This document shows positions 8,293 to 16,727 of a DNA stretch of 64,000 nt, piece by piece. The notes below the pieces were generated by a model. That model worked only from the letters and a program-made list of their open reading frames with translations, was not told the origin of the DNA and searched no databases. The DNA is from Roseomonas aerilata DSM 19363 (GTDB taxonomy: Bacteria > Pseudomonadota > Alphaproteobacteria > Acetobacterales > Acetobacteraceae): the NCBI RefSeq assembly GCF_000711725.1, contig NZ_JONP01000001.1:372001-436000 (forward strand), in the 5' to 3' direction. A program made the translations under genes and the position numbers. The stretch's first letter is position 1. Each line of letters starts with the position of its first letter.

Positions 8293-9267
8293 CTACTGCT
8301 TGGGGATGTTCGCTTCCTCGACGATACGGGACCAACGCTCGCCTTCCGTGCGAATGAAGGTTCCAAAATCCTCGGGGGAGGTGAAGGCGGGGGTGACGCC
8401 GAGTTCGAGCAGCTTCTCGCGGATCTCGGGCAGGGCGAGGACGCGGCCGATCTCGCTGTTCATTCGCTCCACCACGGCGCGCGGCATTCCGGCGGGGCCG
8501 GCGACGCCGTTCCAGGAGCCGACGACGTAGCCTGGAAGGTCGCGCTCCGTGGCCGTGGGAACGTCGGGCAGCAGCGGGTAGCGCTCGGCGGAGGCCATGG
8601 CGAGCGCGCGGAGACGCCCGCCCTGGATCTGGCCGAGGACAGGGGCGAGGATCTCGCTGGCAATGTGGACGTCGCCGGTGGTGGTGGCGTTGATGAGATC
8701 CGGTGTGGAGCGGTAGGGCACGACGGTCATGTCCGCACCCGCCATGCTGCGAAGCAGCTCCGCGCCAAGGTGCTGCGCGTTGCCGACCGCGATGGAGCCG
8801 AGATTGATGCTGCCCGGCTTCGCGCGGGCGGCCTCGATCACGTCCTTCAGCGTTCGGTAGGGGCTGTTGGCCGCCGTCAGCAGCACGTGGTCGAAGGTGG
8901 CGACGCGGGCGACGGGGGCGAAGTCACGCTTCGTGTCGTAGGGCAGGCTGCGATAGGTCGCGTCCGCGGTGCTGTTCGTGGTGGTGAGGAGCAGCATCGT
9001 GTAGCCGTCGGGCGTGGCGCGGGCCACGGGCTCGGCCGCGACGATCCCCGCGGCACCGGGCCGGTTATCGATGATGATCGGCTGGCCTAGCCCTTCCGAG
9101 ATCTTCGGCGCGATCATGCGTGCCGTGAGGTCACCCACGCCGCCCGGTGCGAAGCCGAGTACGAGGCGGATCGGGCGGTTGGGCCAGGCGCGCTGTGCCA
9201 AGGCGGGCCGGGCAAGTGCGGTGCCGGCGAGAGCAGCGCCGAGCAGGACGCGGCGGGCGATGGTCAT
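8293..9267 (-). CDS. Bug/TctC-family periplasmic receptor (cassette A)
   Basis: A 324-residue receptor with signal peptide TIARRVLLGAALAGTA ending ALAQ. Family blocks seen are WPNRPIRLVLGFAPGGVGD, IIDNRPGAAG, PDGYTMLLLTT, VVPYRSTPDLINA and NGVAGPAGMPR. The start at 9267 is set by GGGAGGAATAACG; a longer reading frame to 9651 has no signal peptide at the right place. It sits between the DHOD-like gene and the cupin in the IclR-linked operon and has no TctAB partner here. Confidence 0.93.
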   Translation of the reverse strand: MTIARRVLLGAALAGTALARPALAQRAWPNRPIRLVLGFAPGGVGDLTARMIAPKISEGLGQPIIIDNRPGAAGIVAAEPVARATPDGYTMLLLTTTNSTADATYRSLPYDTKRDFAPVARVATFDHVLLTAANSPYRTLKDVIEAARAKPGSINLGSIAVGNAQHLGAELLRSMAGADMTVVPYRSTPDLINATTTGDVHIASEILAPVLGQIQGGRLRALAMASAERYPLLPDVPTATERDLPGYVVGSWNGVAGPAGMPRAVVERMNSEIGRVLALPEIREKLLELGVTPAFTSPEDFGTFIRTEGERWSRIVEEANIPKQ

Positions 9268-9311
9268 CGTTATTCCTCCCTCATGACGTTTTCTGGCCTG
9301 TTTTGGGCCGT

Positions 9312-10448
9312 TCAGCCCTGCTGTTCCGCCGGCACGTAGCGGCGCCAGTTCTCGTCGAGCGGCGGCATCTGCGCGAAGGTCTTGCGCGTGTCGGCGGCGC
9401 GGCCCACGAGTGTCTCCGCGGTCAGTCCCTTGGCAGCGAGATAGGCGTCGAGCGATGCCGCGGCGTCGCGCAGCACCCCCGAGCCGCGCAGCATGACCGG
9501 TGAGGCGATACCGACGGCGCTCGCCCCGGCGAGCATCATGCGCGCCACGTCGCGCCCGTCCCTCGCGCCGTTGATGCCGATCAGCGCGGCCTCGGGTCCC
9601 AGCCTGGCGCGGGTGAGCGCGAGCCAGTGGCAGGTGAGCGGCAGGTTCCAATAGCCGCCGATACCGAGGCTGGTGCCGAGCATCGGCGTCATGCTGTCGA
9701 GGTCGGGCACCATGCCGAGCAGCCGCCCCGCCATCACCACGGCGTCGGCCCCGGCCTCGAAAGCGGCCTCGGCCAGTTCGGGAACGCGTTCGGACTGGCC
9801 GGTGAGCTTCACCCAGAGGGGCAGCGAGACGGCCCCGCGCATGGCCGCGACCAACTCTCCCACGCGGCTCGGCTGCAGCTCCGTCGTAACCACGCCTTTC
9901 GCGGCCTGGCTGGCATAGGGCGTGCCGATGTTGAACTCGAGCGCGCGCAGCCCCGCACTCTCGATCTGGCGCGCCAGGTCCAAGGATGCTGAGAGATCCG
10001 CCATGACGAGGCTCGCCACGAGGAGGCAGTCGTGGTCACGGGCGAGCCGGTCCATCGCGACGTTCTGGGCAAGCCATTCATCGAAGCCCATCGGCGACAT
10101 GCCGGAACGGCTGGCCAGCGTCACTTCGGGCGGGGCGCTGGCATCCCAGGGGACCGGGTTCCAGCCCGCGTCCAGCGCCACGTATTCGGCCCTTCCGAGC
10201 TGGTCCTTGCCGGCCATCGTCTCGTTCGTGGACTTCACGACGACGGCGCCGGCGCCGGCCTCGATAGCGGCGCGGATCCCCTCGGCCTCGATCAGGTGCT
10301 CGGCCGCGGCGGCGATCACCGGGTTCTTGATGCGGGTCCGGCCGAGACTGGCCTGCAGGCGCGAGGTCACCGGCGGCGTGGCCCCGCCCGCCGGCTGGGG
10401 AGCGCGACCGCCGATCGCTGCGAACTGCGCGACATGTTTCTCTCCCAT
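9312..10448 (-). CDS. Dihydroorotate dehydrogenase-like flavoprotein
   Basis: A 378-residue FMN-type TIM barrel like class 1 dihydroorotate dehydrogenases and the C-terminal part of dihydropyrimidine dehydrogenase. Seen are LQASLGRTRIKNPVI, GAGAVVVKSTN, EFNIGTPY, LWVKLTGQ with the FMN-site lysine, and phosphate-binding INGARDGRDVARMMLAGASAVGIA. It heads the cassette A operon, so pyrimidine biosynthesis is unlikely and reduction or oxidation of a ring is the inferred role. The ATG at 10448 has no clear ribosome site and the first 26 residues look atypical, so the true start may be lower (a GTG before TSRLQASLG). Confidence 0.82.
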   Translation of the reverse strand: MGEKHVAQFAAIGGRAPQPAGGATPPVTSRLQASLGRTRIKNPVIAAAAEHLIEAEGIRAAIEAGAGAVVVKSTNETMAGKDQLGRAEYVALDAGWNPVPWDASAPPEVTLASRSGMSPMGFDEWLAQNVAMDRLARDHDCLLVASLVMADLSASLDLARQIESAGLRALEFNIGTPYASQAAKGVVTTELQPSRVGELVAAMRGAVSLPLWVKLTGQSERVPELAEAAFEAGADAVVMAGRLLGMVPDLDSMTPMLGTSLGIGGYWNLPLTCHWLALTRARLGPEAALIGINGARDGRDVARMMLAGASAVGIASPVMLRGSGVLRDAAASLDAYLAAKGLTAETLVGRAADTRKTFAQMPPLDENWRRYVPAEQQG

Positions 10449-10470
10449 TGAGTTTTCGGTTCGCGACCAA

Positions 10471-10483
10471 GGAACGCTGTTCC
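10471..10483. promoter_or_regulatory. IclR-type operator GGAA-N5-TTCC (cassette A)
   Basis: GGAACGCTGTTCC is a palindrome with the spacing of the E. coli IclR site (TGGAA-N5-TTCCA). It is 23 bp upstream of the DHOD-like start and 110 bp upstream of the divergent iclR-type gene. The same pattern recurs in cassette B at 49008-49020. Confidence 0.5.
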
Positions 10484-10592
10484 AGAACTGGTAGGTGTCC
10501 GGCCTCGGGGGGTCAAGCAGATTATGAAGGACTCGACAGGCCCAACCACATCATCCATATGGTGTTCTCCTCTCGCGAACAGCAGGATCGTC

Positions 10593-11408
10593 ATGCCAGC
10601 ACCGCGAAATCTTGATCCGCCCGGCGTACGGGCCGCTGATACGGTGCTTTCCGTGCTCGAGACTGTCGCCTGGGCGGGGGAGCCGATCGGCGTCACGCAA
10701 ATCGCGCAATCGCTGAATGCGACGAAGAGCGCGATCTTCCGCCATCTCCAGACGCTCGCGGACCGCGTCTACGTGATCCAGGACGCTGACACGAACCGCT
10801 ACCGGCTTGGGCCGCGCGCTTTCCTGCTCGGTTACCTGGCGCCCCGGTCCTGGGACCTGGCGCAGACGCTGGATGGGCCGATGCGGGAGTTGCGGGATGC
10901 CGTAGGATCGGCGGTGGTCCTGAGCACGCCTACACCGCAGGGCGCGCTCGTCGTTTCTACCCTCCCCGGAACCCATCCGATCGAGATCGGGGTGCGCCCG
11001 GGCAGCGAACTCGCGCTGCACGCCTCCGCGCAGGGAAAGGTGCTTCTCGCGTTCGGATCCAAGGCCGCGTCGGATCGCGTGCTGCGGGGGCCGCTCGCCC
11101 CGCTCACGGACCGCACGATCACGGACCCGGGCAGCCTGGCGGCGGAGCTCGCCCGCATCCGGGAGCAGGGCTACGCGACGGCGCCGGAGGAGACGCTGCT
11201 GGGCTGCAACGCGCTGGCGGTGCCGATCTACGACCACGAGGACAGGCTCGTGGCCTCGATTGCCCTGGTGGGGTCGATCCAGCACATCACGACGGTGCCG
11301 GGCCCGCCGCTGATCAGCGCCATCCGCCTCGTGGCGGAGAGGGCCTCGCGGCTGCTGGGGCAGGGGCTCGGAACGCGCGTGGCGGCGCCCGCGGAGCGCC
11401 GGCGCTGA
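10593..11408 (+). CDS. IclR-family transcriptional regulator (cassette A)
   Basis: A 271-residue IclR regulator. The winged helix-turn-helix is at about residues 13-75 (VTQIAQSLNATKSAIFRHL), and the ligand-binding domain follows with IGVRPGSELALHASAQGKVLLAF and LGCNALAVPIYD. The start at 10593 follows AGGATCG; an extension to 10524 would add unrelated residues. It is divergent from the operon running from 10448 down to 6358, with a GGAA-N5-TTCC site between them, and is therefore its likely regulator. A second IclR gene with a similar neighbourhood lies at 48168. Confidence 0.92.
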   Translation: MPAPRNLDPPGVRAADTVLSVLETVAWAGEPIGVTQIAQSLNATKSAIFRHLQTLADRVYVIQDADTNRYRLGPRAFLLGYLAPRSWDLAQTLDGPMRELRDAVGSAVVLSTPTPQGALVVSTLPGTHPIEIGVRPGSELALHASAQGKVLLAFGSKAASDRVLRGPLAPLTDRTITDPGSLAAELARIREQGYATAPEETLLGCNALAVPIYDHEDRLVASIALVGSIQHITTVPGPPLISAIRLVAERASRLLGQGLGTRVAAPAERRR

Positions 11409-11545
11409 CCGCGTCGTGGCGCGTCAGTGGCTAAGGAGGCAGCATAGCTCGGCGCGCTGGAGCAGGTCCCGCGTCACCCCGAAGACCGGTTCTCGCCCAG
11501 TGGCGGTTTCGAGATCGCGATGGATATGCGCCTACCGGTCGCTCC

Positions 11546-12397
11546 TCAGCCCACCCGGACGGTCATGGCGCCGATCCCGCTGATGGCCGCCTGCATCACG
11601 TCGCCCGGGCGGATCGGCCCCACGCCCTCCGGCGTGCCGGTGAGGATGAGGTCGCCCGGCTCCAGCGTGTAGAAGCGAGAGGCGAAGACGATCAGTTCGG
11701 GGATGTCGAGGAGGAGGTCGCGCGTGTTGGCGCGCTGCCGCGGCTCACCGTTCACGCTGAGGGAAAGGTCGAGGGCGGCGGGGTCGGCGATCTCGTCGGC
11801 CGTCACCATCCAGGGGCCGAGGACGGTGTAGCCGTCGGGCGACTTGCGCATGCTCCGCTCCTCCGGGCCGCGGATGGTGATGTCGAGGCCGATGGCGTAG
11901 GCGACGACGTGGCTCATCGCGGTCTCGCGCGTCGCGTTCTTGCAGCGGGTACCAATGATGGCGGCAAGCTCCACCTCGTGGTCCGTACGGCGCTCGGGCT
12001 GGACGAGGTGGAGCGTGTCCGAGGCGCCCGCGAGGGAGGAGGTCGCCTTCAGGAAGAGGCCCGTCTCCTCGATCTTCCGGACATGGGCGGCGTGGAAGGT
12101 TGCGGGGTCCGCTTCGGCCTCCTCGAGGTGCTTGCGGTAGTTGACCGGCGCCGCAACGATCTTGCCGGGATTGGCCACGGGCGGGCGCAGCCGAACCGAG
12201 GCGACCGGCACGCCCGGAGCCTGGCCCGCCAGCGCCAGGATGGGTGCGCGCAGTTCCGGCAGGGCGGCGACCAGCAGGTCGTGGCGCGGCAGCGGGTAAC
12301 GGCCGGCGGGCAGCGCGTCGAGCACGGCGGAGACGTCGTGCACCAGCTCCCCCTGGACGAGGCCAAGCCGGTTGTCGTCGAAAAAGCAGAGGCGCAT
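11546..12397 (-). CDS. Fumarylacetoacetate hydrolase-family protein
   Basis: A 283-residue FAH-family enzyme that uses a divalent metal to cleave C-C bonds or decarboxylate and isomerise ring-opened acids. Seen are PGKIVAAPVNYRKHLEE, the metal-site DHEVELAAIIG and the later aspartate in YAIGLDITIRG, then LEPGDLILTGTPEGVG. It follows the second amidohydrolase of the long TRAP/molybdenum hydroxylase operon by 72 bp on the same strand, so it may be that operon's last gene. Its product is probably a hydrolase of a ring-cleavage product; the exact substrate cannot be told. Confidence 0.9.
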   Translation of the reverse strand: MRLCFFDDNRLGLVQGELVHDVSAVLDALPAGRYPLPRHDLLVAALPELRAPILALAGQAPGVPVASVRLRPPVANPGKIVAAPVNYRKHLEEAEADPATFHAAHVRKIEETGLFLKATSSLAGASDTLHLVQPERRTDHEVELAAIIGTRCKNATRETAMSHVVAYAIGLDITIRGPEERSMRKSPDGYTVLGPWMVTADEIADPAALDLSLSVNGEPRQRANTRDLLLDIPELIVFASRFYTLEPGDLILTGTPEGVGPIRPGDVMQAAISGIGAMTVRVG

Positions 12398-12469
12398 CGG
12401 AAGGGCTCCGGTAAGGGCGGCAAGGCTTGGTAGAGGAAAGCGCCGCCCGCCGTCGATGGGGCGCCCGCC

Positions 12470-13909
12470 TCAGCCGCAGCGGTGCAGGCCGGCCGCGTAG
12501 AAGTCCCGCAGCGCCTTCCGCAGGGGTGCGGTGGCCTCCCGCCAGTTGCGCGCGCCCTCGGCGCCGTGCCGTGCCTGGGCATCCAGTTCCGCCTGGAGGG
12601 CCGGAAGATCGAGGCCGGTGAGGGCGCCGTCCCGCACCACCTCCCGCCCCGCCACCACCATCCGGCGCAGGGCGCCACGGGTGGCGCGCTGGGCGACGAG
12701 GGCGGCGTCCGGGCTTTCGAGCACGAGGTCGGCCGCGAGGGCGGCGCGGTCCAGCAGCATGATGTCGGCGGGCGCGCCCTCCGCCATCGGTTCCGCGGGC
12801 GGCTGACCGGTGACCGCCTGCCGGCCTCCGGCGCAGGCGGCGCTGAACAGGGCGTCCAGCGGCAGGCCTTCGTCCTGCGAGGTGCCGCGGTGGAGAAGGG
12901 CGTTCAGGCGCAGCTCCCGAAAGGCGTCATCGTCGTCGTCCACGGTGAAGCCGTCGAGCCCGGTCGCGAGCGGGACGCCGCGGCGGTGCATCTCGGCCAT
13001 AGGCGGGATGCCGTTGCGCAGGTGCAGGTTGGAGCTCGTGTTGACGGAAACCGTCACGCCTCGCTCGGCCAGCAGCTCCATCTCGTCCGGCCGCAGCAGG
13101 GTGCAGTGGGCGAGGGAGAGGCGCGGTGAGAGGAGGCCGAGGCGGTCCAGGTGGTGGACCGGCCCCTCCGGGTGCTCCGCGTCGAGGTACTCCCGTTGGA
13201 TGCGCGATTCGAGCAGGTGCATGTGGATGCGCCGGCCTGTGGTGGCGGAGCGCTCGGCGATGGCCGAGAGAAGCGCGTCCGAGCACCATTCGAGGCCGTA
13301 GGGGCCGTATTGCACCGTGACTAGCGGGTCGTTGCAGCTCTCGGCGAGGGCGTCGGCGAGGCGCAGTTGCTCGGCCGGCGGGCGCGGCGGGGTGAGGAGG
13401 CGCGTCTCCACCAGCGCCCGGGTTTCGGGCGGCAGGCGGGCGAGAATTACCTCGTCCGGCGCGTAGCCGAGCGCGTTGCGGTCGCGCATGGAAACCGCGA
13501 TCGCCACGCGCACGCCGACGGCGCGAGCGGCGCGCACCACGTCCCGCAGCTCCTCCTCCAGCCGTGCCGGATTCTGGGGGCGGGTGTAGTGCACCATGAT
13601 GGCGCCGCAGCCGCCGAGGGCCTGACGCCCGAGGGCGGCGGCGACCACCAGCCAGGGGTCGCAGACCGGCGCGCCCGTCATGGTGGCGAGCCAGATCTCC
13701 AGCGGCAGGTCGAAGGCCGCGAGTGCCGTTGGGCGGATGCCGCGCGCGTGGTCGTGCGCGTTTGCGAAGGGCGGCATGAGGATGTTGGCCGCGGCCTCTG
13801 GCCCGGCGGGCTCGGCCATGGCGACACGGTCAGCACGCAAGGTCAGGCGCAAGGGGGCGCAGGCCGCGCAGCCCTCTCCGAAGCGCAGCGGGCGGCCCTC
13901 GAGGATCAA
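12470..13909 (-). CDS. Amidohydrolase, cytosine-deaminase-like
   Basis: A 479-residue metal-dependent deaminase or hydrolase. The N-terminal HxH pair lies in MPPFANAHDHARG, followed by HMHLLES, LAHCTLLRPDEMELLAERG and GLDGFTVDDDDD, the order of metal and proton-shuttle residues in cytosine deaminase-type enzymes. I place the start at a TTG (13909) whose TTGA overlaps the stop of the preceding gene, as elsewhere in this operon; the next ATG (13819) would remove the N-terminal beta sandwich. Two different amidohydrolases in tandem after a molybdenum hydroxylase suggest stepwise deamination or ring opening of an N-heterocycle. Confidence 0.82.
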   Translation of the reverse strand: MILEGRPLRFGEGCAACAPLRLTLRADRVAMAEPAGPEAAANILMPPFANAHDHARGIRPTALAAFDLPLEIWLATMTGAPVCDPWLVVAAALGRQALGGCGAIMVHYTRPQNPARLEEELRDVVRAARAVGVRVAIAVSMRDRNALGYAPDEVILARLPPETRALVETRLLTPPRPPAEQLRLADALAESCNDPLVTVQYGPYGLEWCSDALLSAIAERSATTGRRIHMHLLESRIQREYLDAEHPEGPVHHLDRLGLLSPRLSLAHCTLLRPDEMELLAERGVTVSVNTSSNLHLRNGIPPMAEMHRRGVPLATGLDGFTVDDDDDAFRELRLNALLHRGTSQDEGLPLDALFSAACAGGRQAVTGQPPAEPMAEGAPADIMLLDRAALAADLVLESPDAALVAQRATRGALRRMVVAGREVVRDGALTGLDLPALQAELDAQARHGAEGARNWREATAPLRKALRDFYAAGLHRCG

Positions 13910-15411
13910 TGCCGGGCCCCGTGGTCGAGGAGGAGGCCATCGATCTCCAGCGGGTGCCGGCGCGCGCGGGCGTCGAGGGCGAGCAGCGCCTTGACCAACG
14001 GCGCCCGGCGGGTGCGGAGGGCGGTGTACTCGGCGGCCATGGCGACGTGGGCGCCCTCCGCCTCGGCAGCGAGGGCGGCGGGGTCGAAGCGGGTGGGACG
14101 GCCGTTGCGCAGGAGAAGTTCGCCCTCCACCAGCACGTGGCGGAGCGAGCGCGCGGGCTCGGCGTGGACGAGCTGGCGGACCGCGCTGTTGAGCGGCACC
14201 CAGGCGGGGTCCGAAAGATCGAAGAGGGCGAGGTCGGCGCGGTGGCCGGGCCGCAACCCGCCGACGGTGCCACCGAGGCCGAGCGCGCGGGCGCCGCCGA
14301 GCGTCGCGGCGCGGAAGGCCGAGGCCGCCGCCTCCTCCGGCGCGGCGGATTGGAGGGAGAGGTACAGCGCGGCAAAGCGCATGGCGGAGAGAAGGCTCTG
14401 CGCGTCGCCCGCGCTGCTGTTGTCGCAGCCGAGCGCGATGCCGGCGCCGGCACTCGCATACTGACGCAGCGGGGCCGCCCCGTTCAGCAGCCGGAGGTTG
14501 GCGACGGGGTTGTGCGCGAGGTGGCCGCCGGCCTCGGCCAGCCGTCCGATCTCCTCCGGCGTAATCCAGACGCCGTGGGCGATGACCAGCCGCTCGTTCA
14601 GCAGGCCGTGGCGGGCGAGGTGGTTGAGGAGGGAGCCGCCGTCCTCGCCATAGGCGGTGCGGGCGAGCACGGCCTGGGCGCGGGTCTCGTAGAGATGGGT
14701 GCAGACGGGCAAGCCGCGCTCGCGCGAGAGGCCGGCGGCCCATCGGAGTAGCGTGGGTGAGCAGCGCTGCGGCGCGGAGGGGGCGAGGACGCTGCCGAGC
14801 AGGCGGCCGCTCACGGCGTCGAGCAGAGATTCGACAAGGCGCATGCCCGGCGCGGGGTCGCTCGCACGTGGAAGGGAGGCGAGGATGTCGGGCGGCAGGA
14901 CCTCGGCGGCGAAAGGCAGGGTTTCCGCCATGCCGCGATCGGCGAGCTGCCAGCCGAGCAGGGCGCGCAGGCCGATGGCGCGGTGGCCCTCGATCACTGC
15001 CTCCGCCTGCGCGCGGTCGGCGCCCTGGAGGGTCACCATGTCCTGCACGGTGGTGATGCCGTGCATGAGGCATTCGGCCGCGTGAAGGCGGGTGCGGAGA
15101 TGGACCTCGGCGTCCGGACGGCGCGACCAGGCGGAGGGGAAGGAGAGGGCGCCCCAGGCATCCAGCGGCAACCCCTCGAAGAGGCCGCGCAGGAGCGTGT
15201 CGTGCGAGTGGGAATGCGCGTTGACGAGGCCGGGTGTGAGGAGGAGCCCGGCCGCCTCCAGCCGAGGCGCACCGGCGCCGCGCGCGGTGGCTTCGGCGCC
15301 GAGGGCGGCAATGCGCCCATCCTCGATGAGGAGGTCGGCGGTAGGCGGGCGGTGGAGGTCGTCGCTCTCGGGGTCGAGCAGCCGCGCGCCGGCGATGAGG
15401 AGGCGGTTCAT
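13906..15411 (-). CDS. Amidohydrolase, ATZ/guanine-deaminase-like
   Basis: A 501-residue amidohydrolase. Motifs in order are DGRIAALG of the N-terminal sheet, GLVNAHSHSHDTLLRG with the HxH ligands, THLYETRAQ, IAHGVWITPEEIG with the next histidine, HNPVANLRLLNG and the aspartate in GCDNSSAGDAQ. These match the AtzA/TrzN/S-adenosylhomocysteine deaminase branch, which hydrolyses amino, chloro or methylthio groups on heteroaromatic rings. The start overlaps the 2Fe-2S subunit stop (ATGA) and the stop overlaps the next amidohydrolase, so translation is coupled on both sides. Confidence 0.88.
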   Translation of the reverse strand: MNRLLIAGARLLDPESDDLHRPPTADLLIEDGRIAALGAEATARGAGAPRLEAAGLLLTPGLVNAHSHSHDTLLRGLFEGLPLDAWGALSFPSAWSRRPDAEVHLRTRLHAAECLMHGITTVQDMVTLQGADRAQAEAVIEGHRAIGLRALLGWQLADRGMAETLPFAAEVLPPDILASLPRASDPAPGMRLVESLLDAVSGRLLGSVLAPSAPQRCSPTLLRWAAGLSRERGLPVCTHLYETRAQAVLARTAYGEDGGSLLNHLARHGLLNERLVIAHGVWITPEEIGRLAEAGGHLAHNPVANLRLLNGAAPLRQYASAGAGIALGCDNSSAGDAQSLLSAMRFAALYLSLQSAAPEEAAASAFRAATLGGARALGLGGTVGGLRPGHRADLALFDLSDPAWVPLNSAVRQLVHAEPARSLRHVLVEGELLLRNGRPTRFDPAALAAEAEGAHVAMAAEYTALRTRRAPLVKALLALDARARRHPLEIDGLLLDHGARH

Positions 15412-15896
15412 GCGCGCAGCACCGCGGCGGCGGCTTCCACGGCGTCCACGATGGCGTGGTAGCCGGTGCAGCGGCAGTAGTTGCCCGACAGCGCCTCGCG
15501 GATCTCGGTGCGTGTGGGGGCGGGGTTCGTGGCCAGCAGCTCGGCGGCTTGGAGGAGCATCCCCGGCGTGCAGAAGCCGCATTGCAGGGCGGCGCGGTTG
15601 AAGAAGGCGTCCTGCAGGGCGCGGATGCGGCCGGTCTCGGTGGCGCCCTCGATCGTCTCGACGCGGGCACCGTCCGCCTGCACGGCGAGCATGAGGCAAC
15701 CGCGCACCACGCGCCCGTCCACCTGCACGTGGCAGGCGCCGCAGACTCCATGCTCGCAGCCAACATGGCTGCCGGTGAGGCCCTGCCCATGGCGCAGCCA
15801 GTCCACGAGGTTCTGGCGCAGCGGCACGCGGGCGCGGATCGGCTCGCCGTTCAGGGTGAGGGCGATCTCGGCGGTGGGTTCGTCCGGGTGGTCCAT
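15408..15896 (-). CDS. Molybdenum hydroxylase small subunit, two [2Fe-2S] clusters
   Basis: A 162-residue electron-transfer subunit of the xanthine dehydrogenase/CO dehydrogenase family. The plant-type cluster uses C47, C52, C55 (GCEHGVCGAC) and C67; the second uses C106, C109 (QCGFCTPGM) and C141, C143 (NYCRCTGY). It passes electrons from the molybdenum centre to FAD. It lies 3 bp after the FAD subunit gene and overlaps the first amidohydrolase gene by 4 nt. Confidence 0.96.
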   Translation of the reverse strand: MDHPDEPTAEIALTLNGEPIRARVPLRQNLVDWLRHGQGLTGSHVGCEHGVCGACHVQVDGRVVRGCLMLAVQADGARVETIEGATETGRIRALQDAFFNRAALQCGFCTPGMLLQAAELLATNPAPTRTEIREALSGNYCRCTGYHAIVDAVEAAAAVLRA

Positions 15897-15899
15897 GGG

Positions 15900-16727
15900 T
15901 CAGTTCGCGAGGGCCCGGCGCAGCAGCACGCGGGCGAGGTGAAGGCGATGGGCGGCGGTGACCTCGGCGCCCTCCATGGCGTCGGGGGCGGAAAGGGCGA
16001 CGCAAGCGGCCTCAGCGCCGCTCTCGACGAGCGCGGCTTCGGCGGCGTGCTGGCGGCGTGGGGCGGGCTCGATGCCGCAGAGGGCGATGCGGGCCTTTGT
16101 GACGCGGGCGCCCTCCCGGCGCAGGGCGAGGGCGAGGCCGGCCATGGCATAGTCGCCGTGGCGACGCGAGACCTCGCTGAAGCCATGTGTCCAGCCGGAA
16201 GCGATGGCGGGGATTTCCGCGCGGAGGAGGAGTTCGTCGGGCTCAAGTGCCGTCGCGTAGACGCCGCGGAAGAAGGCTTCCGCCGCGATCCGGCGCTCGC
16301 CGCGTGCGGAGGCGGCGACGAGGGTGGCGCCGAGGGCGACCATGCAGGCCGGCATCTCGGCTGCCGGATCGGCCAGAGAGATGCTGCCGCCGATCGTGCC
16401 GCGGTTGCGGATGGCGGGGTGGGCGACGTGGTGCAGCGCTTCAGTGAGCATCGGCGCCGCCTGCCGCACGAGCGGGGAGGCCAGAACGTCGGCGTGGCGG
16501 GCGCGCGCGCCGATCACCAGCAACCCTGCTTCGAGCGAGATACCATCGAGGCCGGGGATGCGGTTGATGTCGAGCAGCAGGCCAGGCCGCGCCATGCGGA
16601 GGTTGAGCATGGGCATGAGACTTTGCCCGCCGGCGAGCACCGCCGCCTCCGGCCCGTGCTCGGCGAGCGCGGCGAGGGCCGCGTCCAGCGTCTCGGGGCG
16701 GGCGTAGTCGAAGCGAGCGGGCTTCAC
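15900..16727 (-). CDS. Molybdenum hydroxylase FAD-binding medium subunit
   Basis: A 275-residue FAD subunit. The two FAD-binding motifs are visible: AGGQSLMPMLNLR at about 32-44 and IRNRGTIGGSISLADP near 108-123. The start is a GTG at 16727 that overlaps the stop of the large subunit (GTGA), giving VKPARFDYARPETLDAAL, the family's normal N-terminus. It joins the large and small subunits to make a heterotrimeric hydroxylase, with FAD handing electrons on to an unknown acceptor. Confidence 0.95.
   Translation of the reverse strand: MKPARFDYARPETLDAALAALAEHGPEAAVLAGGQSLMPMLNLRMARPGLLLDINRIPGLDGISLEAGLLVIGARARHADVLASPLVRQAAPMLTEALHHVAHPAIRNRGTIGGSISLADPAAEMPACMVALGATLVAASARGERRIAAEAFFRGVYATALEPDELLLRAEIPAIASGWTHGFSEVSRRHGDYAMAGLALALRREGARVTKARIALCGIEPAPRRQHAAEAALVESGAEAACVALSAPDAMEGAEVTAAHRLHLARVLLRRALAN

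Noticed and set aside
10367-10435. Better ribosome site (GGGAGAGAAAC) before an ATG in another frame at the start of the DHOD-like gene
   Set aside because: That frame ends after about 22 arginine-rich residues and does not join the flavoprotein frame, so it was not taken as the start.
13910-15790. Upstream extension of the second amidohydrolase frame (to 15790) as one 1106-residue protein
   Set aside because: The extra part is arginine- and proline-rich shadow of the first amidohydrolase and the 2Fe-2S gene. The real gene fits a TTG start at 13909.
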